From positions 620,001 to 684,000 of the forward strand of contig NZ_JAIUJR010000001.1 in assembly GCF_020166335.1 (NCBI RefSeq): 64,000 nucleotides of DNA, written 5' to 3'. This document shows, piece after piece, positions 35,131 to 43,244 of the stretch. Origin of the DNA: Winogradskyella alexanderae. Lineage in GTDB: Bacteria; Bacteroidota; Bacteroidia; Flavobacteriales; Flavobacteriaceae. The notes beneath the pieces were generated by a model. That model did no database searches and was not told the DNA's origin. It worked only from the letters and a program-made list of their open reading frames with translations. Numbering within the stretch: position 1 is the stretch's first letter; the number at the start of each line of letters is the position of its first letter. Position numbers and translations under genes: made by a program.

Positions 35131-36683
35131 CATTTACTGAAAGTGATTTGCAGCAAATTAAAACTAAAGGATTGTCTGCAGATCAAGTTAATTCTCAAAT
35201 CGAACAATTTAAATCTGGTATTCCATTCACTAATATTTATGAGGCAGCTACTATTGGAAATGGAATAGTAGCACTAAACCATGATAATATTGCGTCTTCA
35301 GTTTCTTATTTTGAAGACAGAAGACATAGTTTGTCTTTAGTAAAGTTTGTGCCAGCTTCTGGTGCAGCAACGAGAATGTTTAAGTTTCTTTTTCAGTTCT
35401 TAAAAGAGTACAATCCAGAAAAAGAATCACTTAATTCATTTATAAATAAAAATAAGCTCAAGGATTTTTCTCTATTTAGAGTTGGCTTAGAACAATTCCC
35501 ATTTTATAAGATGGTAATGGAAAAAATCAAAAATGGTACTGTTGATTATGAAAATTTGTCCTCTGGTGAGAAGGCTATTGAATTTGTCAATACCATGCTT
35601 AACGAAAAGCATCTCAATTTTGGAAATAGCCCAAAAGGTTTGTTGCCGTTTCATGAGTATAAAAACAATCATATTTCCACGGCTTTTGAAGAGCATTTGT
35701 ATGAGGCGGCTTTGTACGCATCAGATAATAAGGAGGCCAAGCTTCATTTTACGATTTCAGAACAATACAAGGATAAATTCAAGAAAGAGTTTCAGCGTAT
35801 TGAAGAATTTGTAGAAAACAAAACAGGTGTATCTTTTGATATTTCTTTTTCATATCAACAACAATCAACGGACACGATCGCGGTAACTTTGACTAATGAG
35901 CCTTTCAGGGAAGAGGATGGTTCGCTTTTGTTTAGACCTTCAGGACATGGTGCTTTACTTAAGAACTTGGACACCTTGGACGCCGATATCATTTTTATTA
36001 AAAACATTGATAACGTTGTGGTTAAGCAGTATAAAGATGAAGTCGCAACATATAAAAAGGTACTTGCCGGCATTCTGTTACAGTTACAGGAAAAAACATT
36101 TAAATATCTTAATGACCTAGAATCTGATAATATCGCAGAAGAACACTTGGTAAAAATAGCGGAATTTTTGACCAGAGAACTTAATGTTAGAATTTCTGAA
36201 GAATTTGAAAAGTATTCTGAAAAGTACAAAATTGAATATTTGACAGAAAAATTGAATCGTCCAATACGTGTTTGTGGGATGGTTAAGAATGAAGGAGAAC
36301 CTGGAGGTGGCCCATTTTGGGTTAAGGATCAAAACTCAAATATCTCACTGCAAATAGTTGAGTCTGCTCAAATTAATCAAAAGGATAAAGGGCAGAAAGA
36401 TATTTTAATGAATGCGACACACTTTAACCCTGTTGATCTCGTTTGTGGTGTTAGAAATTATAAAGGCGAAAAGTTTAATCTTGAAGATTTTGTAGATCAT
36501 AAGGCTGCATTTATCACTAAGAAAACCAAATTTGGGAAAGACTTAAAGGCATTGGAATTACCTGGACTTTGGAATGGAAGTATGGCATTTTGGAATACGA
36601 TTTTTGTAGAGGTGCCTGTAAGAACATTCAACCCTGTTAAAACGGTTAATGATCTTTTAAAAGACACTCATCAAATTAAATAA
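35127..36683 (+). CDS. DUF4301 domain-containing protein
   Basis: 518 residues, matching what I recall of DUF4301, a Bacteroidota family of unknown function. Conserved-looking segments are KFVPASGAATRMFKFLFQFL (~76-95), KGLLPFHEYKNNHISTAFEEH, LFRPSGHGALLKNLDTLDAD, IFIKNIDNVV and RVCGMVKNEGEPGGGPFWVKD. These resemble the nucleotide-sugar/UTP-binding loops of pyrophosphorylases, so a nucleotidyltransferase-like fold is possible. No signal peptide or membrane helix is seen. It starts 4 bases inside the kinase gene and is 2 bases before arfB, so it belongs to the operon. Role in thiamine metabolism is unproven. Confidence 0.85.
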   Translation: MTFTESDLQQIKTKGLSADQVNSQIEQFKSGIPFTNIYEAATIGNGIVALNHDNIASSVSYFEDRRHSLSLVKFVPASGAATRMFKFLFQFLKEYNPEKESLNSFINKNKLKDFSLFRVGLEQFPFYKMVMEKIKNGTVDYENLSSGEKAIEFVNTMLNEKHLNFGNSPKGLLPFHEYKNNHISTAFEEHLYEAALYASDNKEAKLHFTISEQYKDKFKKEFQRIEEFVENKTGVSFDISFSYQQQSTDTIAVTLTNEPFREEDGSLLFRPSGHGALLKNLDTLDADIIFIKNIDNVVVKQYKDEVATYKKVLAGILLQLQEKTFKYLNDLESDNIAEEHLVKIAEFLTRELNVRISEEFEKYSEKYKIEYLTEKLNRPIRVCGMVKNEGEPGGGPFWVKDQNSNISLQIVESAQINQKDKGQKDILMNATHFNPVDLVCGVRNYKGEKFNLEDFVDHKAAFITKKTKFGKDLKALELPGLWNGSMAFWNTIFVEVPVRTFNPVKTVNDLLKDTHQIK

Positions 36684-36685
36684 TA

Positions 36686-37090
36686 GTGAATGAAAAAGGA
36701 TTAATATCTGAACTTACCTTCAACGCAATTCGTAGCTCTGGCAGTGGCGGTCAGCATGTAAATAAAGTTGCGACAAAAATTGTACTTTTTTTTGACTTAA
36801 ATAATTCTAGTTTCTTAGATGAAAATGATAAGAGACGCTTACACTCATTTCTAAGCAATCGAATAAACAAGGAAGGTATATTAATATTAAGTTCAGGCCA
36901 AAGTCGCAGTCAACTAAAAAACAAAACTTTGGTTACGCGTCGGTTCATAAGTCTTATAAAGCAGGGGTTAAAAGAAGAGAAACAGCGAAAAAAGACTAAG
37001 GTCCCTTTATCAATTAAACGAAAAAGATTAGAAACTAAGCGTCGTGTATCAGAGAAAAAAGCAAACAGAAAACCTCCTCGACTCAATTAA
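36686..37090 (+). CDS. arfB: Alternative ribosome-rescue peptidyl-tRNA hydrolase ArfB
   Basis: A 134-residue release-factor-like protein. The GGQ motif sits in RSSGSGGQHVNKVATKI (~residues 17-33), followed by the small catalytic domain. A Lys/Arg-rich tail (EEKQRKKTKVPLSIKRKR) inserts into the empty mRNA channel. It rescues stalled ribosomes by hydrolysing peptidyl-tRNA. The start is GTG 36686, two bases after the DUF4301 stop; the nearby ATG is out of frame. It is the last gene before the riboswitch. Confidence 0.93.
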   Translation: MNEKGLISELTFNAIRSSGSGGQHVNKVATKIVLFFDLNNSSFLDENDKRRLHSFLSNRINKEGILILSSGQSRSQLKNKTLVTRRFISLIKQGLKEEKQRKKTKVPLSIKRKRLETKRRVSEKKANRKPPRLN

Positions 37091-37109
37091 AAAATTATTT
37101 CTTTATCAT

Positions 37110-37139
37110 TTGTCGTTAAGAATTAGTAAACTATCTTTG
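37110..37139 (+). promoter_or_regulatory. Promoter of the TPP riboswitch transcript
   Basis: TTG (37110-37112), exactly 19 bases, then TATCTTTG (37132-37139). This is the cleanest -33/-7 pair in the window. Transcription would start near 37145, at the 5' edge of the riboswitch. Confidence 0.78.
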
Positions 37140-37149
37140 CATCGTTCTC

Positions 37150-37222
37150 ATTAAAGGGGTGCCAATAAATGGCTGAGATCATACCCATTGAACCTGAGCA
37201 GGTAATGCTGCTAAGGAATCGA
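37150..37222 (+). ncRNA. TPP (THI-box) riboswitch
   Basis: The aptamer shows GGGGTGCC near 37156, the invariant CTGAGA at 37173-37178 and ATACCCATTGAACCTGAGCAGG. It continues with GTAATGCTGCTAAGGAA, the standard THI-box 3' half; GCAG/CTGC forms the P5-type stem. Thiamine pyrophosphate binding represses downstream genes. It is the leader of the TonB-dependent receptor at 37296. Confidence 0.95.
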
Positions 37223-37276
37223 GCTTCTGGCTCAAATAAATCAAGTATCAACAAAGAATAATTACCTCTTTTTATT

Positions 37277-37293
37277 CGATTAGTATATAATCG
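37277..37293 (+). promoter_or_regulatory. Hairpin abutting the receptor start codon (possible expression platform)
   Basis: CGATTA (37277-37282), loop GTATA, TAATCG (37288-37293); the ATG begins at 37296. There is no T-run, so it is not a terminator. It could mask the initiation region as part of riboswitch control of translation. Confidence 0.5.
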
Positions 37294-37295
37294 TA

Positions 37296-39509
37296 ATGAA
37301 AACTTTATTCACAAATTGGATTAGATTAAACAAATTACTGTTCTTGTTATTGGCTTTATTAAATTTTAGTGCAATAAGCGCTCAAGAGAAGCAACAGGAT
37401 ACCACAGAAGTAGAAAAGTTGGATGAAGTCCTTGTAAAAGCCGTGCGAGTAGACGCAAAGTCTCCTATAACTCACACCAACGTAACAAAAAAGGAAATTG
37501 CAAAACGAAATCTGGGACAAGACATTCCAATTCTACTTAACTTTTTACCTTCGGTTGTTACGACATCAGATGCTGGCGCAGGTATTGGCTATACAGGAAT
37601 AAGAGTAAGAGGTGTAAGTCCACAATCAACAAACATCACAATTAACGGGATTCCCTATAATGATGCTGAGTCACTAGGAACGTTTTGGGTCAATTTGGGT
37701 GATTTTGCATCTTCTGTAGAAAGTTTGCAATTGCAACGCGGTGTAGGTACTTCTACAAACGGTTCGGGTGCATTTGGAGCGAGTATCAATATTTTAACCG
37801 ATGCTGTTACTAAGGAAGCGTCAGGAGAAATTTCAAATTCATTCGGAAGCTTCAACACAAGAAAGCATACTGTTAAATTTAGCACTGGTCTGATAAATGA
37901 TCATTTTGAAATTGCTGGTCGTTTATCTAACATTGCTTCAGACGGTTATATTGACAGGGCATCTGCAGACTTAAAATCTTATTTTCTACAAGGGTCTTTC
38001 GTAGATGATAACACATTAATAAAAGCTATAGTTTTTGGCGGAAATGAAGTCACTTATCAGTCCTGGTTTGGTATCGATAAGGAAACTTTGGAATCTGACC
38101 GAAGGTTTAATCCAGCAGGTATTTATACAGACGATGACGGAAACACGCAATTTTACAATAACGAAGTAGACAATTACAGTCAGGATCATTATCAGTTACA
38201 CTGGAACCAGCGCTACAACAATTATTGGTCTACCACAGTTGGTTTAAATTATACCTATGGAAGAGGCTATTTTGAACAGTTTAGAGAAGATGACGATTTT
38301 GCAACCTATGGATTTGAAGAACTAGTGGTTAATGGTGAAACGGTTAATACTACAGATTTAATTCGTCGTCGTTGGTTAGATAATGATTATTATGTCATAA
38401 ATGCCAGTGCAAACTATAAAAATAATGGTTTAGATATGATTTTTGGTGGTTCATTCAGCCATTACGATGGTGACCATTTCGGTGAAGTTATTTGGGCAGA
38501 ATTTTCAAGTCAATCCGAAATTAGAGACAGGTATTATGAGGGAAACGGAAAGAAAAATGATTTTTCAACCTTCGCAAAAGCTAATTATAGATTGAATGAC
38601 CAAATTCAATTGTATGCTGATTTACAAATAAGAAATGTTAATTACGAAACTTCTGGTATCAACTCAAACCTTACACAATTTAACGTTGACGAAAATTATA
38701 CGTTTTTCAATCCAAAAGCAGGTATTACCTATCAAGTAAACGACAATAACGATTTCTATTTCTCTTATGCAAGAGCAAATAGAGAGCCGACCAGAGATGA
38801 ATTTGAAAATGACCCTGATATTGAACCTGAGCAACTAAATGATTTTGAATTAGGGTGGCGACATAGAAATGGTAATTTTAGTTTTAATGCCAACGGTTTT
38901 GTCATGTTATATAATGAACAACTTGTTCTAACGGGAGAAATTAATGATGTGGGTGCCCAGCTAAGAAGAAATAGTGGTGAAAGCTATCGCGCGGGTGTGG
39001 AACTAGAAGCGATAATTCCTGTAACCCCGAAGCTAACCTTACAACCAAATATGACAATAAGCACTAATAAAAATAGAGAAACCATAGTTTCTCTTAATGG
39101 TGAACTGCAAAATTTAGGTAGCACAGACATTTCATTTTCACCAGATTTAGTTGCTGCGAATGCCATAGTTTGTCAACCTTTGGATAACCTTCAAATGTCA
39201 CTGCTAAGCAAGTTTGTTGGCGAACAGTATATGGGCAACACTGAAAATCCTGAATCTAAATTAGACAGCTTCTTTGTTAACGACTTTAATATAACGTATA
39301 CACTAGAAACAAAAACCATCTTTGATTCGATTGTATTTACAGGATTGGTAAATAATATTTTTAATGAAAAATATGTTTCTAACGGTTACTTTGGATCTTT
39401 TGATTTTGAGGACCCTAATAGCCCAACGGGAATTACGACAGGGTTTTTTGCTGGGTTTTACCCTCAGGCAACAACCAACTTTTTATTAGGTGTAACCTTA
39501 AACTTTTAG
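37296..39509 (+). CDS. TPP-regulated TonB-dependent receptor (probable thiamine/HMP uptake)
   Basis: A 737-residue outer-membrane receptor. A signal peptide (about 1-30, ending AISAQ) precedes a TonB-box-like LDEVLVKAVRV. The plug (~50-170) includes IRVRGVSPQSTNITINGIPYND and LQLQRGVGTSTNGSGAFGASI. The barrel ends in LLGVTLNF. There is no carboxypeptidase-like N-terminal extension, unlike the receptor at 3375. The TPP riboswitch in its leader indicates that it imports thiamine or a precursor when TPP is low; this matches the thiamine-linked outer-membrane receptors proposed for Bacteroidota. It ends with a 4-base convergent overlap. Confidence 0.93.
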   Translation: MKTLFTNWIRLNKLLFLLLALLNFSAISAQEKQQDTTEVEKLDEVLVKAVRVDAKSPITHTNVTKKEIAKRNLGQDIPILLNFLPSVVTTSDAGAGIGYTGIRVRGVSPQSTNITINGIPYNDAESLGTFWVNLGDFASSVESLQLQRGVGTSTNGSGAFGASINILTDAVTKEASGEISNSFGSFNTRKHTVKFSTGLINDHFEIAGRLSNIASDGYIDRASADLKSYFLQGSFVDDNTLIKAIVFGGNEVTYQSWFGIDKETLESDRRFNPAGIYTDDDGNTQFYNNEVDNYSQDHYQLHWNQRYNNYWSTTVGLNYTYGRGYFEQFREDDDFATYGFEELVVNGETVNTTDLIRRRWLDNDYYVINASANYKNNGLDMIFGGSFSHYDGDHFGEVIWAEFSSQSEIRDRYYEGNGKKNDFSTFAKANYRLNDQIQLYADLQIRNVNYETSGINSNLTQFNVDENYTFFNPKAGITYQVNDNNDFYFSYARANREPTRDEFENDPDIEPEQLNDFELGWRHRNGNFSFNANGFVMLYNEQLVLTGEINDVGAQLRRNSGESYRAGVELEAIIPVTPKLTLQPNMTISTNKNRETIVSLNGELQNLGSTDISFSPDLVAANAIVCQPLDNLQMSLLSKFVGEQYMGNTENPESKLDSFFVNDFNITYTLETKTIFDSIVFTGLVNNIFNEKYVSNGYFGSFDFEDPNSPTGITTGFFAGFYPQATTNFLLGVTLNF

Positions 39510-39940
39510 TTAGAGATAAAATACGTTTCATTGCCCAGTAATTCTACCCTGTATGGTTTTAACGTGCATGGGCTGGAGTTTCCTTCTAATCCTTGGCCAG
39601 TGAGTAAACTGTATTGGTTGGCATCATCACAGCCAGATTCCACAATACCTCCACCGACATCAGTTAATGTGGAACAAGGTGCGGGTGGCCGACTGGGATC
39701 TGCGGCATCCCAAGCTAACAATGTAGCAGAATTTAATCGCCATAACCAAATCCCATTGTTGCCTTGACCAGACACATATACGCCATTGCTTGGAAATTGT
39801 AATTGACTAAATTGAGGTAGATTTGTATTAACGGTTAAGTTTACACCAGCGTCAAACAAAAAGTTACAATTGCTATTAATGTCGTCATCTCTATTACACG
39901 ACAATAAAACCAAAGTAATTATTAGTAAGAGTTTTTTCAT
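39506..39940 (-). CDS. Lipoprotein with degenerate Rieske-like domain
   Basis: 144 residues with the signal MKKLLLIITLVLLSC (Cys15). The layout follows a Rieske domain: GIWLWRLNSATLLAWDAADP (~63-82), a first ligand loop with C89 (PAPCST), a second with C104 (ESGCDDANQYSLLTGQGLEG) and the closing LKPYRVELL. In a true Rieske site the loops are CxH and CxxH. Here both Cys remain but both His are missing, so an intact [2Fe-2S] cluster is unlikely. I recall similar degenerate lipoproteins in Bacteroidota without known function. It overlaps the receptor stop by 4 bases. Confidence 0.6.
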   Translation of the reverse strand: MKKLLLIITLVLLSCNRDDDINSNCNFLFDAGVNLTVNTNLPQFSQLQFPSNGVYVSGQGNNGIWLWRLNSATLLAWDAADPSRPPAPCSTLTDVGGGIVESGCDDANQYSLLTGQGLEGNSSPCTLKPYRVELLGNETYFISN

Positions 39941-39994
39941 ATTAATTTTTGAATCTCAATTTACGATTATTTCAGCTATGCCGTAAATATTTTA

Positions 39995-40002
39995 TATATT
40001 TG
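39995..40002 (+). promoter_or_regulatory. -7 promoter box of greA
   Basis: TATATTTG fits TAnnTTTG. Transcription starting near 40007 would leave a leader of about 78 bases containing the hairpin at 40035-40055. Confidence 0.6.
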
Positions 40003-40034
40003 CAACGTAATCTTTTTTTAAGGATTTTGAAATA

Positions 40035-40061
40035 ACGCTGAACTTAGTTCGGCGTCTTTTT
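40035..40061 (+). promoter_or_regulatory. Terminator-like hairpin in the greA leader
   Basis: ACGCTGAAC and GTTCGGCGT pair across a TTA loop (nine pairs, one T-G) and are followed by CTTTTTG. It has the form of an intrinsic terminator placed between the promoter and the greA start at 40085, suggesting attenuation. Confidence 0.6.
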
Positions 40062-40084
40062 GTATATACAAAAACGAATGAATT

Positions 40085-40558
40085 ATGAGTAAAGTATCTT
40101 ATTATACACTAGAAGGACTTAAAAAATTGAGAGAGGAATTAAATCACCTCAAAGATGTTGAGCGTCCAAAGGCATCCCAAGCCATAGCTGAGGCCAGAGA
40201 TAAAGGTGATCTGAGCGAAAATGCTGAGTATGATGCGGCAAAAGAGGCGCAAGGCATGCTAGAAATGAAGATCTCAAAGATGGAAGAGACTTTGGCGAAT
40301 GCTAGAGTTATAGACGAGTCGCAATTAGATACTTCGAAGGTTCTTGCTTTATCTACAGTAAAAATAAAAAATCAATTGAATGGTATGGAGATGACCTATA
40401 CGCTCGTTGCCGAAAGTGAGGCTGACTTGGCTTCAGGTAAAATATCGGTAAACTCTCCTATTGGTAAAGGATTACTGGGTAAGTCTGTTGGAGATATCGC
40501 GGAAATACAAGTGCCAAGCGGTATTATGAAGTTTGATATCTTAGAGATTTCAAGATAA
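40085..40558 (+). CDS. greA: Transcription elongation factor GreA
   Basis: 157 residues. The N-terminal coiled-coil hairpin (~1-75) has [34 protein letters not shown] and [14 protein letters not shown]. The Asp/Glu tip residues that act at the RNA polymerase active site are in [10 protein letters not shown]. The C-terminal FKBP-like domain has [14 protein letters not shown]. GreA stimulates transcript cleavage in backtracked RNA polymerase. The leader carries a terminator-like hairpin, and a terminator at 40607 separates it from the HIT gene. Confidence 0.97.
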   Translation: MSKVSYYTLEGLKKLREELNHLKDVERPKASQAIAEARDKGDLSENAEYDAAKEAQGMLEMKISKMEETLANARVIDESQLDTSKVLALSTVKIKNQLNGMEMTYTLVAESEADLASGKISVNSPIGKGLLGKSVGDIAEIQVPSGIMKFDILEISR

Positions 40559-40606
40559 AAACTATAATTTTCACTTTTCAATTGTAATAGTGAAAAACAG
40601 GTCAAT

Positions 40607-40637
40607 AAAAAGATTCCTAGCTATGGGAATCTTTTTT
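40607..40637 (+). terminator. Terminator between greA and the HIT gene
   Basis: AAAAAGATTCC and GGAATCTTTTT arms around a TAGCTATG loop, with a T-run. It ends 12 bases before the HIT start at 40649. Confidence 0.85.
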
Positions 40638-40648
40638 ATATTTATAAT

Positions 40649-41050
40649 ATGGCAACATTGTTTACTAAAATAATTAAAGGCGAAATACCTTCCTACAAAA
40701 TTGCAGAGACTGACCGGTTTTTCGCATTTTTAGACATTAATCCAAATACAAAAGGCCATACGTTATGTATTCCTAAAAAGGAGGTAGACAAGATTTTTGA
40801 ATTGGATAAAGAAACGTATTTAGGATTAATGGAATTTTCACGCAAGGTGGCACTAGCAATTGAGAAAAGTGTTCCTTGCCAACGCGTTGGCATGACAGTT
40901 ATTGGATTGGAAGTTCCGCACGTACATGTCCATTTAATACCGCTTCATAATATGGAAAGTGCCCGTTTTACTACAAAACAACAATTATCGCCTGAAGAGT
41001 TTGAGACCACAGCAAAATTAATTGCATCTCATTTTGAAGACAATGATTAG
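40649..41050 (+). CDS. HIT family nucleotide-binding protein
   Basis: A 133-residue histidine-triad protein of the HINT-like branch. It begins with TLFTKIIKGEIPSYKIAE and FFAFLDINPNTKGHTLCIPK. The catalytic triad is VPHVHVHLIPL (~residues 91-101). Such proteins hydrolyse adenosine phosphoramidates or dinucleoside polyphosphates. The cysteine/histidine zinc pair seen in some HINTs is not present at the N-terminus. Its stop overlaps the convergent histidine kinase stop by 4 bases. Confidence 0.93.
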   Translation: MATLFTKIIKGEIPSYKIAETDRFFAFLDINPNTKGHTLCIPKKEVDKIFELDKETYLGLMEFSRKVALAIEKSVPCQRVGMTVIGLEVPHVHVHLIPLHNMESARFTTKQQLSPEEFETTAKLIASHFEDND

Positions 41051-42204
41051 AGCGTTCTCAATGTAATTTGAATCGTTGTTCCTTTGTCAATCTCAGAGTG
41101 CAAAACTTTTATTTTTCCTTTGTGATAATCTTCAACAATGCGTTTCGCTAGTGATAGCCCAAGTCCCCAGCCACGCTTTTTAGTTGTAAAGCCAGGCTCA
41201 AAAATTTTTTGAAACTGACCTTTTGAAATACCTTTTCCTGTATCAGAAATATTTACAAAAACCTGTTTGTCATCTTGAATGATATCTAAGGTTAATTTGC
41301 CTTTACCTTTCATAGCATCAATCGCATTTTTTACCAAGTTTTCTATGGTCCAACTGTAAAGCTGAGAATTTAGATTAACGTGCAATTCTATATTGGGTTT
41401 GTTTAATTCAAAATCCACTAATTTTGAAGAACGTGATTGCAAATATTCAAAAGACAAAGTTGTAGCCTCAACAATATTGGTTTTCACTAATTTTGGTGCA
41501 GAACCAATTTTACTGAAGCGTTCCGTAATGGTTTGCAATCGGCTTATGTCTTTTTCAATCTCTGAAATGTATTCTGGTTTAATATTTTCTGATTTTAAAA
41601 TCTCTGTCCAGCCCACTAAAGACGATAAAGGTGTTCCTATTTGATGTGCAGTTTCCTTGGCCATTCCTGTCCAAAGTTTATTCTGTTCGGCATTTTTAGA
41701 ACTTCTGTAAAAGAAGTACACTACCGCTGCAAAAAGCAGAATTATTAACAATAGTGCTAAAGGATAATATTTTAATTTGTTAAGCAATGGGGAATTGCCA
41801 TAATATATGGTTTGAATGGTCTCTTGGCCAACCTTTACCTCAATGGGTTGATTTTCGTTTGAAAATTTTGTTATTAAACGCTGAACTTTTAAAGAGTCGC
41901 TTAGTCTGGAATCTTCAATATTTATGTAATTATTCACATTCCCACTAGCATCAATAACCAACATTGGTGTACTTGTGGTCATTTCGGTAAGGACATGAGA
42001 GGTAACGTTATTTACATCTTTATCTAAATCGTCTATATTTTGTAATAGATCTATTTGGGCAACCGACCATGTATTCATTTTTACGCGTTCCTCTGCCTTA
42101 AATTTTTGAAAAAAGGTATAGGTATTCCAGAGTATAAGTGATATTATAATAAAGGAAGAAAGTATTATAATCCATCGGATTACATTTCGATTTAAACTTA
42201 ACAT
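41047..42204 (-). CDS. Membrane sensor histidine kinase (orphan)
   Basis: 385 residues. Two membrane helices (~10-29 and ~148-166) enclose a ~118-residue periplasmic sensor region with no recognised domain. The cytoplasmic part has an H box, KETAHQIGTPLSSLVGW (H187), an N box (ENLVKNAIDAMKGKGK), DTGKGIS, FEPGFTTK and GLGLSLAKRIVEDY. The residue after the phosphorylated His is Gln instead of the usual Glu/Asp. No response regulator gene is adjacent, so its partner is elsewhere. The flavoprotein gene is divergent from it. Confidence 0.92.
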   Translation of the reverse strand: MLSLNRNVIRWIIILSSFIIISLILWNTYTFFQKFKAEERVKMNTWSVAQIDLLQNIDDLDKDVNNVTSHVLTEMTTSTPMLVIDASGNVNNYINIEDSRLSDSLKVQRLITKFSNENQPIEVKVGQETIQTIYYGNSPLLNKLKYYPLALLLIILLFAAVVYFFYRSSKNAEQNKLWTGMAKETAHQIGTPLSSLVGWTEILKSENIKPEYISEIEKDISRLQTITERFSKIGSAPKLVKTNIVEATTLSFEYLQSRSSKLVDFELNKPNIELHVNLNSQLYSWTIENLVKNAIDAMKGKGKLTLDIIQDDKQVFVNISDTGKGISKGQFQKIFEPGFTTKKRGWGLGLSLAKRIVEDYHKGKIKVLHSEIDKGTTIQITLRTL

Positions 42205-42301
42205 TGGTTAGCGCAATTTCATTTTTAAATATAATGGAATTCTGTTGATAATATTGTGTTTCAATATGCATAAAATGCTTCGTGTAGCATAACAATATAC
42301 T

Positions 42302-42309
42302 TATCTTTG
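42302..42309 (+). promoter_or_regulatory. -7 promoter box of the flavoprotein gene
   Basis: TATCTTTG fits TAnnTTTG; the transcript would begin about 15 bases before ATG 42329. A nested inverted repeat (42251-42298) lies immediately upstream. Confidence 0.6.
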
Positions 42310-42328
42310 TTGAAAATCAGAGTGCTAT

Positions 42329-43198
42329 ATGATTTCGATAAATCCACAAGATCTTTCAACTGCAAAATTGCATGGCTATCTATTAAGCGCAGTTGCGCCA
42401 AGGCCTATTGCATTTGCTAGTACAATTGATGCTAACGACAATCCTAATTTATCACCTTTTAGTTATTTCAACGTATTTAGCACTAACCCTCCAGTTTTGA
42501 TTTTCTCGCCTGCTAGACGCGTTAGAGATAATACCGTGAAACATACACTTACTAATGCCGAAGAAGTTAAGGAGGTCGTAATTAATGTGGTTAACTATGA
42601 TTTAGTGCATCAAATGTCACTAACGAGCACGGAATATCCTGAGGGTGTGAATGAGTTCGAAAAAGCTGGATTGACCATGTTGCCATCAGAAGTTGTAAAG
42701 CCATTTAGAGTTGCAGAATCTCCTGTGCAATTTGAGTGCAAAATAAATGATATCGTTTATTTGGGAAAAGAAGGTGGTGCAGGCAATTTAATTGTATGTG
42801 AAGTTGTAAAAATTCACATTACCGATGAGGTTTTAAATGGCGATGGATCAATTAACCAAGAGGCATTAGACCTTGTGGCCAGGGCAGGAGGCAATTACTA
42901 TAGTAGAGCCAGAAAAGGGTTTTTTGAAATACCAAAACCTCTAAAAACAATGGGTATTGGAGTAGATGCCATGCCTAAACATGTAAAAAATAGTATGATA
43001 CTTACGGGCAACAACTTAGGGATGCTTGCCAATGTTGAAGCTTTACCGTCAAAGAAGGACGTAAACGATTTTATAAATCACATAAGTGAGCGTTACCCGG
43101 ATATTAAAATTGCCTCTCATAGAAAAAAGCATAAACTCGCCCAAAATTATTTAAGCTATGGCGATGTAGAAAGTGCATGGAAGTTATTACTTTCGTAA
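42329..43198 (+). CDS. Flavin reductase-like FMN-binding split-barrel protein
   Basis: 289 residues. The N-terminal ~200 form a flavin-reductase-like split barrel. SAVAPRPIAFASTIDANDNPN and SPFSYFNVFSTNPPVLIF contact FMN, and NTVKHTLTNAEEVKEVVIN follows. This is the DIM6/NTAB family of FMN-dependent oxidoreductases; the substrate is unknown. The last ~80 residues are a helical extension. Catalytic specificity cannot be deduced from context; the divergent gene is a histidine kinase and the next gene encodes DUF3127. Confidence 0.88.
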   Translation: MISINPQDLSTAKLHGYLLSAVAPRPIAFASTIDANDNPNLSPFSYFNVFSTNPPVLIFSPARRVRDNTVKHTLTNAEEVKEVVINVVNYDLVHQMSLTSTEYPEGVNEFEKAGLTMLPSEVVKPFRVAESPVQFECKINDIVYLGKEGGAGNLIVCEVVKIHITDEVLNGDGSINQEALDLVARAGGNYYSRARKGFFEIPKPLKTMGIGVDAMPKHVKNSMILTGNNLGMLANVEALPSKKDVNDFINHISERYPDIKIASHRKKHKLAQNYLSYGDVESAWKLLLS

Positions 43199-43244
43199 TG
43201 TCAAACAAGAATCAATATTTAAATAACATAGATTAAACAAAAAC

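Noticed and set aside
37221..37233. GAGC/GCTC hairpin as a riboswitch terminator
   Set aside because: Four pairs and no T-run follow it; part of it probably pairs with the aptamer 5' end.
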